From contig NZ_JAER01000028.1 in assembly GCF_000519005.1 (NCBI RefSeq), forward strand, positions 1 to 58,750: a stretch of 58,750 bases of DNA, read 5' to 3'. Position numbers and translations under genes: made by a program. Below are positions 52,473 to 58,750 of the stretch, piece by piece. Below the pieces are notes generated by a model. It saw only the letters and a program-made list of their open reading frames with translations, did no database searches and was not told where the DNA came from. How positions within the stretch are numbered: position 1 is the first letter of the stretch; each line of letters opens with the position of its first letter. Origin of the DNA: Nocardioides sp. J54. Lineage in GTDB: Bacteria; Actinomycetota; Actinomycetes; Propionibacteriales; Nocardioidaceae.

Positions 52473-54510
52473 CCGGCACGTCCCGGCCGGGGGAGGGGCC
52501 GCTGACGAACGAGTGCGGCTGGTGGTCGCCGACGACGATGACGACGCGGTCGGGGTCGGGCCAGGTCGTGAGGAAGGACAGCAGGGTGCGCCACGTGTAG
52601 CGCACGGACGTGGCGTAGTTGCGCTGCACCGCCTCGGGCTCGTCGTCGCCGTCGACCGCCTCCGCGCCGCGCTCCGGCATGCCGTCGAAGACCGAACCGT
52701 CACCGACCTGCGGCCACGGCACCAGCTCGGGCACGGGCGCCCAGGGGTGGTGGCTCGAGACGAGGTCGACCTCGGCGAACACCGGTGCCCGGTCGGCCGG
52801 GGCCAGCTCGGCGCGGCGCAGGTGGTCCAGCGTGTACTGGTCCGGCATCGAGGCGTAGCCGAACTCCGGCCCGCGGTAGCCGACGTTCCGCGAGTCGTGG
52901 AGCGCGTCGAAGCCGTAGTACGCCGCTCCCTCGGGCCAGTCGCGGGTGTTGGCCGGCACCGCGAACACCGTGCGCCACCCCGCGTCCGCGAACGCGCTGG
53001 TGAGGCTGACCCGGTTGCTGTCGAGGAGCTGGGCGTAGCGCTGCTCGCTGTCCGCCCACGCACCCGACTGCAGGGTGCCGTGCGCCAGCCAGCTCGCGGC
53101 GCCGAAGGTCGGCGAGGTGAGGAAGGCGCTGCGGGAGTGGTAGCCGGCGGCGGCCAGCTGCCGGTCGCCGCGCTCGAGGACGTCCACCACGGACGGGGCG
53201 AACCAACTGTCCTCCAGCGCGACCCGGCCGTAGCTCTCGAACCACACGAGCAGCACGTCCTTGCCGCGCAGGCCGCGCAGCAGCTCGTCGCCGGGCACGC
53301 GGGCGTAGTCGTCGTCCTCGAGCACCCGGGTGAAGACGTAGGTGTCGTCGCGGTCGGCGCGCACCTGCTCGACGGTGTCGGCCAGCAGGCCGGCGGAGCC
53401 GGCAGCCGCCACCCCGCCGACGGGGCCACCGACGGCAGCACACACCGCCCACACCACGGCCAGCGCGGCGAGGCTGCGCCACGTGGTGCGCGGGTGCTCG
53501 GCCGCCGTCCGCGCCACCCGCACCGCGGCCCGGGTCAGGCCAGTCGCCAGCGCGGCGACGGCCGCAGCCAGGCCCACGGCAGCGAGCACGGCGGGCAGCG
53601 TGCCCTCGGTGTCGCGCAGCACCTCGAAGCCCTTCGGCAGGTAGGACCAGTCACCGAGCACGTGGAAGGACCGGTCGAGGTAGAGGTCGAAGCCCAGGCC
53701 CAGCCCGCGCAGCACCGCCAGGACGGTCGCCCCGACCCCCACCGCGCCCGCGAGCACGAGCCGGCCCCGGGCCGGCAGCAGCAGGGCGACGGCGAGCAGC
53801 ACCAGCCCCTCCACCGGGACGCGTACGACGTCGGCGAGCCCCAGGCCGTCGACCACCCGCGGCGGGGCGAGCGCCACCCACAGCACCGCGACGGCGGCCA
53901 GCGTGACCAGGCGCGGCGGCGGCTCCGTCGTACCGGCGGGCAGCGGGGCGTCGGCCGGGTCACCGCGGTGCCGCCACTGCCACAGCACGTCGTGGCCGAA
54001 CGACTCGACGAGCAGCAGCAGGGCGACCACGAGGGCGCTGCGGGCCGTGGAGTCCGGCAGCAGGCCGGACGCGGCGACCGCCAGCACGACGCCCTGCACC
54101 GCGGCGACGACCTTCGCCCAGTAGCGCGGCGGCGTCGGCCGCCGCAGCCAGGGCAGCGGTCGCTGCGCGAGGACGTAGGCGTAGCGCATCGCGCCGATCG
54201 CGAGCACCCACCAGCCCAGCAGCGGCGCGACGTGCACGCTGAGCGCCGCGATCAGGAACGCGTCGGTCTCCATGTCGAAGCGCGCGCCGAACGCGCTGGC
54301 GGTCGCGGTGCGGCGGGCGACCCAGCCGTCGACGGCGTCGAGCACCAGCGCGACCGCGGCGAGGGCGACCAGGACGGCCGTGAGCGTGGTGTCCAGCGGC
54401 TCGACGAGGCCGCGGACGGCGAGCACGGCGACCGCGACGGCGAGCACGGCCCGCGTCGCGGTCACCCAGTCCGCCGGGCCCGGCCCGGCGCGGCGCTGGT
54501 CCCGATCCAT
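52330..54510 (-). CDS. Fusion of CDP-alcohol phosphatidyltransferase and sulfatase-like domains
   Basis: A 726-residue membrane protein. The N-terminal 200 residues are a CDP-alcohol phosphatidyltransferase with the complete motif D58-xx-D61-G62-xx-A65-R66-x8-G75-xxx-D79-xxx-D83. Further helices follow to about 385. The C-terminal third is an alkaline-phosphatase/sulfatase fold: VLLVWFESYGR (metal glutamate near 423), SPTFGAASWLAHGT (nucleophile region near 467), EVDLVSSHHPWAP and VVIVVGDHQPH. This is like LtaS-type phosphoglycerol transferases (inference). ATG 54510 is chosen; the longer frame to 55311 is antisense to the dehydrogenase gene. It overlaps the GT87-type gene tail to tail by 143 bp. 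Confidence 0.82.
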   Translation of the reverse strand: MDRDQRRAGPGPADWVTATRAVLAVAVAVLAVRGLVEPLDTTLTAVLVALAAVALVLDAVDGWVARRTATASAFGARFDMETDAFLIAALSVHVAPLLGWWVLAIGAMRYAYVLAQRPLPWLRRPTPPRYWAKVVAAVQGVVLAVAASGLLPDSTARSALVVALLLLVESFGHDVLWQWRHRGDPADAPLPAGTTEPPPRLVTLAAVAVLWVALAPPRVVDGLGLADVVRVPVEGLVLLAVALLLPARGRLVLAGAVGVGATVLAVLRGLGLGFDLYLDRSFHVLGDWSYLPKGFEVLRDTEGTLPAVLAAVGLAAAVAALATGLTRAAVRVARTAAEHPRTTWRSLAALAVVWAVCAAVGGPVGGVAAAGSAGLLADTVEQVRADRDDTYVFTRVLEDDDYARVPGDELLRGLRGKDVLLVWFESYGRVALEDSWFAPSVVDVLERGDRQLAAAGYHSRSAFLTSPTFGAASWLAHGTLQSGAWADSEQRYAQLLDSNRVSLTSAFADAGWRTVFAVPANTRDWPEGAAYYGFDALHDSRNVGYRGPEFGYASMPDQYTLDHLRRAELAPADRAPVFAEVDLVSSHHPWAPVPELVPWPQVGDGSVFDGMPERGAEAVDGDDEPEAVQRNYATSVRYTWRTLLSFLTTWPDPDRVVIVVGDHQPHSFVSGPSPGRDVPVTVLAQDPEVIRRIEGWGWQPGIHPDPDAPVWRMDQVRDRFLAAFAR

Positions 54511-54526
54511 CGCACCTCCGCCCCGA

Positions 54527-54532
54527 TAGTGT
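54527..54532 (+). promoter_or_regulatory. Possible -10 box of the pterin-like operon
   Basis: TAGTGT in the 54-nt gap between the divergent fusion gene and the MDR gene, 32 nt before the GTG at 54565. AAAGGAG at 54552-54558 gives a normal ribosome binding site. No good -35 is seen. Confidence 0.4.
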
Positions 54533-54564
54533 CGTACGTCACGAGGACGCGAAAGGAGTCCACG

Positions 54565-55569
54565 GTGGTCGTTCAGGCTCGGGCGTACTGGACCGCCGAA
54601 CCCGGCCGGGGCGAGGTCCGCACCGTCGAGCTCCCGGACCCGGGGCACGGTGAGGTGCTGGTGCGCGCGCTGCGCTCGGGGATCAGCCGCGGCACCGAGA
54701 CGATCGTCCACCAGGGCCGGGTGCCCGCCAGCCAGCGCGCGGTGATGCGCGCGCCCTTCCAGGAGGGCGACTTCCCGGGTCCGGTGAAGTACGGCTACCT
54801 CAGCGTCGGCGTCGTCGAGCGCGGGCCGGACGGGCTCGTCGGCCGCACCGTGTTCTGCCTGCACCCGCACCAGACCGCGTACGTCGTGCCGGCCGACGCC
54901 GTCGTGTCGGTGCCCGACGGCGTGCCGGCCGAGCGCGCCGTCCTGGCCGGCACCGTCGAGACCGCCCTCAACGCGCTGTGGGACGCACCACCGCTGCTCG
55001 GCGACCACGTCACCGTCATCGGTGCCGGGCTGGTCGGCTGCTGCGTCGCCCGGCTCGCCGCCGGGGTCCCGGGGGTACGGGTCACCCTCGTCGACACCGA
55101 CCCGGCGCGGGCCGAGGTGGCCGCCGCGCTCGGCTGCTCGTTCGCCGCGCCCGGCGACGACCTCGGCCGCAGCGACCTCGTCGTGCACGCCAGCGCCACC
55201 GAGGCCGGTCTGCGCCGCGCGCTCGAGGTGGTGCAGCCGGAGGGCACGGTGCTCGACCTTTCCTGGTACGGCGACCGGCCGGTCGCCGTACCGCTGGGGG
55301 AGGCGTTCCACTCCGGCCGGCTCACCCTGCGCAGCAGCCAGGTCGGCGCGGTGTCACCCGCCCGCCGCGGCACGCGCACCCATCGCGACCGGCTCGCGCT
55401 CGCGCTGGAGCTGCTGCGGGACCCGGCGTTCGACGTGCTGCTCACCGGGTCCTCGCCCTTCGACGCGCTGCCCGCCGTGATCGCGAAGATCGCCGAGGGC
55501 GCGATGCCGGGCCTGTGCCACGTCATCGACTACCCGGCCGACCACCCCCACGAGAGCCAGGAGGACTGA
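54565..55569 (+). CDS. Medium-chain dehydrogenase/reductase without zinc ligands
   Basis: A 334-residue MDR-superfamily protein, often named zinc-binding alcohol dehydrogenase or BchC-like. The Rossmann domain is clear ([20 protein letters not shown], ending in the aspartate of [10 protein letters not shown], which favours NAD(H)). The catalytic cysteine of GxCGTD is replaced: the segment reads SGISRGTE with S41. The GHE motif is KYGY, and the four structural cysteines are absent. It therefore probably acts without zinc, like quinone-reductase-type members. Start GTG 54565 with AAAGGAG 6 nt upstream. It shares one base with the QueD-like gene (TGATG). Confidence 0.85.
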   Translation: MVVQARAYWTAEPGRGEVRTVELPDPGHGEVLVRALRSGISRGTETIVHQGRVPASQRAVMRAPFQEGDFPGPVKYGYLSVGVVERGPDGLVGRTVFCLHPHQTAYVVPADAVVSVPDGVPAERAVLAGTVETALNALWDAPPLLGDHVTVIGAGLVGCCVARLAAGVPGVRVTLVDTDPARAEVAAALGCSFAAPGDDLGRSDLVVHASATEAGLRRALEVVQPEGTVLDLSWYGDRPVAVPLGEAFHSGRLTLRSSQVGAVSPARRGTRTHRDRLALALELLRDPAFDVLLTGSSPFDALPAVIAKIAEGAMPGLCHVIDYPADHPHESQED

Positions 55570-55967
55570 TGTTCCGGGTGACCGTCCGCGACCACATCAT
55601 GATCGCGCACAGCCTGCAGGGGGAGGTGTTCGGTCCGGCGCAGCGGCTGCACGGCGCGACCTACGTCGTCGACGCGACCTTCGCCGGACCCGAGCTCGAC
55701 GCCGACGGCATCCTCCTCGACATCGGTCGCGCCACCGAGGTGGTGCGCGGCGTGCTCGGCCGGCTGCACTACCGCAACCTCGACGACGAGGACGTGCTCG
55801 CCGGGCAGAACAGCTCCACCGAGGTGCTCGCTCGCTGGGTGGCCGACTCGCTTGCCGACCGGGCGACCGGCGGCGACCTCGGCCCCGGCGGCCGCAACCT
55901 CACCGGGATCGAGGTCACGCTGCACGAGTCGCACGTCGCTCGCGCCAGCTACGAGCGGACGCTGTGA
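55569..55967 (+). CDS. QueD/6-carboxytetrahydropterin synthase-like protein, altered active site
   Basis: A 132-residue protein of the PTPS/QueD fold (T-fold). Compared with E. coli QueD from memory, the first zinc histidine (H14 in MIAHSL) and the second (H28 in RLHG) remain. The third is Ala30 (HGATY for HGHSF). The catalytic cysteine is Ala24, and the LDHH segment is LHYR. The glutamate near the end (E120) and the STEVLARW helix are kept. It therefore keeps the fold and probably binds a pterin- or pyrimidine-like ligand, but normal QueD or PTPS chemistry is doubtful. It overlaps both neighbours by 1-4 nt. Confidence 0.82.
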   Translation: MFRVTVRDHIMIAHSLQGEVFGPAQRLHGATYVVDATFAGPELDADGILLDIGRATEVVRGVLGRLHYRNLDDEDVLAGQNSSTEVLARWVADSLADRATGGDLGPGGRNLTGIEVTLHESHVARASYERTL

Positions 55968-56998
55968 GGCTGCACCTGCTGGTGCCCGACGGCATCGCCG
56001 ATCCGCGTCGGCCCAGCGGCGGCAACACCTACGACCGCCGGCTCGCCGCTGGCCTCGGTGCTGCCGGGTGGCAGGTCGCGGAGCACCACGTCGGGCGGGT
56101 GCCGCTCGCCGACGCGCTGGCCGGGCTGCCCGACGGTGCCCTCGTGCTCGTCGACGGCCTCGTCGCCTCCACCACACCCGCGCTGGTGGCGGAGAGCGGT
56201 CGGCTGCGCACCGCCGTGCTGCTGCACATGCCGGGCTCGGGCCCGTGCGAGCCCGAGGTCCTGCGCGCCGTGCACGCCGTCGTGGTCCCCAGCCGCTGGG
56301 CCCGCGACCGGGTCACCGACCTCGGCGTCCCGGCCGGTCGCGTGCACGTCGCGGCGCCGGGCGTCGACCACGTCCCCGTCGTCGCGGGCTCGCCCGGCGG
56401 CACCCGCCTGCTCTGCGTCGGCCCGGTCACCCCCGCCAAGGGGTACGACGTCCTGCTGGCCGCACTCGCCGACCTGGTCGACCTCGCCCACCTGCCGTGG
56501 CGGTGCCGCTGGGTCGGGGCGCTCGACCTCGACCCCGGCTTCGTGGCCGACCTGCGCGCCGAGGCCGCGCGGCTCGGCATCGCCGACCGGGTCGAGCTCA
56601 CCGGACCCGTCGCGGCGACCGGGCTCGACACCCTGCGTGCCGACACCGACCTGGTCGTCGCCCCGTCCCGGCGCGAGTCGTGGGGGATGGCGCTCGCCGA
56701 GGGCCTCGCCCGCGGCCTGCCCGCCGTCGCAACCGACGTCGGCGGCCACCCCGAGGCGCTCGGCTCGGTCGGGTCGGTCGACGACGAGCCGCCCGGGGCG
56801 CTCGTGCCTGCGGGGGACGCCGCTGCCCTCGCCGCCGAGCTGCGGTCGTGGCTCACCGACCCCGCCCTGCGCGACCGGTGGCGGTCCGCCGCGGCCCGGC
56901 GCCGCTCCGCGCTCGGGAGCTGGGCCGGGACCGTGGAGCAGGTGGCCGCTGCCCTCGATCCCGTCGCGCGGGGCGTCGTACCGACGGGGCGGGGGTAG
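55964..56998 (+). CDS. Glycosyltransferase family 4
   Basis: A 344-residue GT-B glycosyltransferase. The C-terminal domain has [20 protein letters not shown], the retaining E-x7-E element ([20 protein letters not shown]) and [12 protein letters not shown]. The N-terminal domain has [13 protein letters not shown] and [13 protein letters not shown]. The donor is probably a nucleotide sugar; the acceptor is unknown. It may glycosylate the product of the dehydrogenase/QueD-like pair (inference). Start GTG 55964 overlaps the previous stop by GTGA. The next gene follows after 7 nt. Confidence 0.87.
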   Translation: MRLHLLVPDGIADPRRPSGGNTYDRRLAAGLGAAGWQVAEHHVGRVPLADALAGLPDGALVLVDGLVASTTPALVAESGRLRTAVLLHMPGSGPCEPEVLRAVHAVVVPSRWARDRVTDLGVPAGRVHVAAPGVDHVPVVAGSPGGTRLLCVGPVTPAKGYDVLLAALADLVDLAHLPWRCRWVGALDLDPGFVADLRAEAARLGIADRVELTGPVAATGLDTLRADTDLVVAPSRRESWGMALAEGLARGLPAVATDVGGHPEALGSVGSVDDEPPGALVPAGDAAALAAELRSWLTDPALRDRWRSAAARRRSALGSWAGTVEQVAAALDPVARGVVPTGRG

Positions 56999-57005
56999 CG
57001 GACGG

Positions 57006-57893
57006 ATGAGGACCGGGCAGGTGACGGCGTGGGCGAGGATCCGGCTGGCGGTGGCCGTCGCGATCCTCGTCGTGATCGTCGTGCGCCTCGGCGCCGAGCC
57101 CTTCCTCGACGGGCTGCGGCACACCGATCCGCTCGCCCTGCTCGTCGCGCTCGTGGTCACCGCGATCACGACCGCCTGCTGCGCTCGCCGCTGGAGCGTC
57201 GTGGCTGCCGGCCTCGACGTGCACGTGCCCTTCGCGACCGCCTACCGCCGCTGCTACCGCTCCCAGCTCCTCAACGCGACCCTGCCCGGCGGGGTCGTCG
57301 GCGACGTGCACCGCGGCTACCGCCACGGCCGCGACACCGGCGAGCTGGGCCGTGGCCTCCGGTCGGTGGCGTGGGACCGCGCGAGCGGGCAGGCGGTGCA
57401 GGTCGCGATGGTGGCCGCCGTCGTACCCCTGCTGCCGGAACCGGTCCGCGGCTGGGTGCTCGCCGTGCTGGGCGCCGTCGTCCTCCTCGGCGCACTGCTC
57501 CTCTCCGCGGCCCGCCGCGAGGCCGTCGCTGCCCTCGGCCGCGGCTGGCCGGAGGTGCTCGTCCTGTCGGCGCTCGCCGCTGCCGGGCACGCCGTCGTGT
57601 TCCTGGTCGCCGCCCGCACCGCCGGCGTCGAGCTGTCGACCCCGCGCCTGCTCGCCCTCGCCCTCCTGGTCCTGCTCGCCTCCGCACTCCCCGTCAGCAT
57701 CGCCGGCTGGGGGCCGCGGGAGGGCGCGGCGGCGTGGGCCTTCGGCGCCGCCGGACTGGGCGCCGCCACCGGCGTCGAGGTGGCCGTCGTCTACGGCGTC
57801 ATGTCGCTGGTGGCGACGCTGCCGGGCATGCTGGTACGTGTGCCCGGTCCACCGGCCCCGTCGAGGACACGAAGGGAGGCCGCGCATGGGTGA
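57006..57893 (+). CDS. LPG synthase-type (UPF0104) membrane protein
   Basis: A 295-residue integral membrane protein with about seven to eight helices, matching the membrane domain of lysylphosphatidylglycerol synthases. Signature pieces are RCYRSQLLNATLPGGVVGD, the VAWDRASGQAVQV segment and LPVSIAGWGPREGAAAWAFG. It lacks the C-terminal aminoacyl-transfer domain of MprF, so it may only flip lipids. Among polyisoprenoid or glycolipid genes such proteins are proposed flippases (inference). Start ATG 57006. The last eight bases overlap the next gene. Confidence 0.82.
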   Translation: MRTGQVTAWARIRLAVAVAILVVIVVRLGAEPFLDGLRHTDPLALLVALVVTAITTACCARRWSVVAAGLDVHVPFATAYRRCYRSQLLNATLPGGVVGDVHRGYRHGRDTGELGRGLRSVAWDRASGQAVQVAMVAAVVPLLPEPVRGWVLAVLGAVVLLGALLLSAARREAVAALGRGWPEVLVLSALAAAGHAVVFLVAARTAGVELSTPRLLALALLVLLASALPVSIAGWGPREGAAAWAFGAAGLGAATGVEVAVVYGVMSLVATLPGMLVRVPGPPAPSRTRREAAHG

Positions 57894-58575
57894 ACGGCCC
57901 TACGTCCTCCTGAGCTGCTCGGTCTCCCTCGACGGCTACCTGGACAGTGCGGGGGAGGGGCGCCTGCTGCTCTCCAACGATGCTGACTTCGACCGCGTCG
58001 ACGAGGTGCGCGCCGGCTGCGACGCGATCCTCGTCGGCGCCGCCACCGTCCGCAACGACGACCCCCGCCTCCTCGTCCGTTCCGAGGAGCGCCGCCGCCG
58101 GCGGCTCGCCGACGGCCGCCCCGCTGGCCCGGTCAAGGTCACGCTCACCTCGCGCGGCGACCTCGACCCGGACGCCCGCTTCTTCACCCTCGGTGACGGC
58201 GAGAAGCTCGTCTACTGCCCCGACCCCACCGTCCCCGAGCTCGAGGACCGCGTCGGCTCCCGCGCCAAGGTCGTCTCCCTCGGCCCCGAGGTCCGGATGG
58301 CCGACCTCGTCACCGACCTCGGCACCCGCGGCGTACGCCGCCTCATGGTCGAGGGCGGCGGCACCGTGCACACCCAGTTCCTCACCGCCGGCATCGCCGA
58401 CGAGCTCCACCTCGTCGTCGCCCCGCTCTTCGTCGGCGACTCCCGCGCCCGCCGCTTCGTCGGCGACGGCACCTTCCCCTGGTGCGAGCAGCACCGCGCC
58501 GAGCTCGTCGAGAGCCGGGCGATCGGGGATGTTGCGTTGCTGAGGTACGCCCTCTCCGACCGCTGCGTGCGCTAG
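57886..58575 (+). CDS. RibD C-terminal/dihydrofolate reductase-like family reductase
   Basis: A 229-residue protein of the RibD_C (5-amino-6-(5-phosphoribosylamino)uracil reductase-like) family. It opens VLLSCSVSLDGYLDSAGEGR and has DAILVGAATVRNDDPRL, VKVTLTSRGDLDPDARFF and LMVEGGGTVHTQFLTAGIAD, which make the NADPH and substrate pockets. There is no deaminase domain, so it is a stand-alone reductase. Its location next to a QueD-like protein suggests reduction of a pyrimidine or pterin intermediate (inference). ATG 57886 has GGGAGG upstream and overlaps the previous gene by 8 nt. Confidence 0.87.
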   Translation: MGERPYVLLSCSVSLDGYLDSAGEGRLLLSNDADFDRVDEVRAGCDAILVGAATVRNDDPRLLVRSEERRRRRLADGRPAGPVKVTLTSRGDLDPDARFFTLGDGEKLVYCPDPTVPELEDRVGSRAKVVSLGPEVRMADLVTDLGTRGVRRLMVEGGGTVHTQFLTAGIADELHLVVAPLFVGDSRARRFVGDGTFPWCEQHRAELVESRAIGDVALLRYALSDRCVR

Positions 58576-58628
58576 GTCAGTCCGTTGGAAGGCTGGTGTT
58601 TGGCGGCCGCGCACCGTAGCCGGCCGGC

Positions 58629-58695
58629 CCCCGGCGTCAAGGACGTTGCTTCGCTCCGCCGCTACGCGGTCGCTTCGCGATCCTTGACCCCGGGG
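58629..58695. repeat. Long inverted repeat after the RibD-like gene
   Basis: CCCCGGCGTCAAGGA (58629-58643) pairs with TCCTTGACCCCGGGG (58681-58695), 14 of 15 bases, around a 37-nt loop that contains GCTTCGCTCCGCCGCTACGC and a second GCTTCGC. It lies 54 nt after the stop of the reductase gene. It may end the operon or be a member of a dispersed repeat family. The rest of the sequence to the window end shows no gene. Confidence 0.7.
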
Positions 58696-58750
58696 CCCTG
58701 CCGGTCGGCTGGTCGGCGCGGTTGTCGGCACGGACTGCGTCCGCGCCGCC

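Noticed and set aside
54511..55311. N-terminal extension of the CDP-alcohol transferase fusion gene
   Set aside because: The frame stays open to 55311 but is antisense to the MDR gene, and family homology begins only after ATG 54510.

Overview
The window is high-GC chromosomal DNA from an actinobacterium, most likely Nocardioides or a close relative (inference). Signs are very GC-rich third codon positions, many GTG starts, a zinc-type S14, a standard S10-spc-alpha ribosomal backbone, and several genes whose TANNNT -10 box lies 6-7 nt before the start codon, as in actinobacterial leaderless transcripts. I see no tRNA, rRNA, prophage, transposase or CRISPR array.

Layout. (1) 0.3-8.6 kb: a molybdenum hydroxylase locus. 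A CoxE-like VWA protein, an XdhC-type accessory protein and a GAF/winged-helix regulator precede coxS-coxL-coxM-coxG. CoxL carries AYRGAGR, so the enzyme is form II (CO dehydrogenase-like) and its substrate is uncertain. The regulator gene and the coxS operon both have GTGA-N6-TCAC palindromes in their promoters. (2) 8.7-21.4 kb: two MoxR/DUF58 envelope systems, both on the minus strand. One has two VWA proteins and a TPR-like protein; the other has DUF4129 and DUF4350 proteins. Between them lie divergent RDD and SpoIIM-type genes and a convergent gap with four strong palindromes. (3) 21.8-34.2 kb: rpsJ to rplO, then secY, adk and map, mostly with 1-4 nt overlaps. (4) 34.3-43.3 kb: a block between map and infA. 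It holds an isochorismate synthase, a TerC-family exporter behind a yybP-ykoY (Mn2+) riboswitch, a double-FHA ABC exporter, a repeat array, a luciferase-like oxidoreductase, and a TetR/ABC-transporter operon with a perfect operator-like palindrome. (5) 43.6-47.8 kb: infA, rpmJ, rpsM, rpsK, rpsD, rpoA, rplQ, ending in a 17-bp hairpin. (6) 47.9-51.2 kb: ispH, a YciO/YrdC protein, mosaic repeats, a small membrane protein and exonuclease III. (7) 51.2-58.6 kb: a GT87-type mannosyltransferase, a CDP-alcohol phosphatidyltransferase/sulfatase fusion, and a tight operon of a zinc-less MDR dehydrogenase, a QueD-like protein lacking key catalytic residues, a GT4 glycosyltransferase, an LPG-synthase-type flippase and a RibD-type reductase. 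This operon is the best candidate for an uncharacterised pathway.

How the parts work together. Region 1 encodes an enzyme, its maturation factors and its regulator. Region 2 probably assembles or remodels cell-surface complexes. Regions 3 and 5 are the translation and secretion core, with strong hairpins at rpsQ/rplN, rplO/secY, rpsD/rpoA and after rplQ that would let the segments be expressed at different levels. Region 7 combines pterin/flavin-like chemistry with glycosyl transfer and lipid-handling membrane proteins, which suggests (inference only) a modified-heterocycle glycoside or glycolipid. Dispersed inverted-repeat elements occur at 39.3-39.7, 46.9-47.1, 49.5-49.9 and 58.6-58.7 kb.
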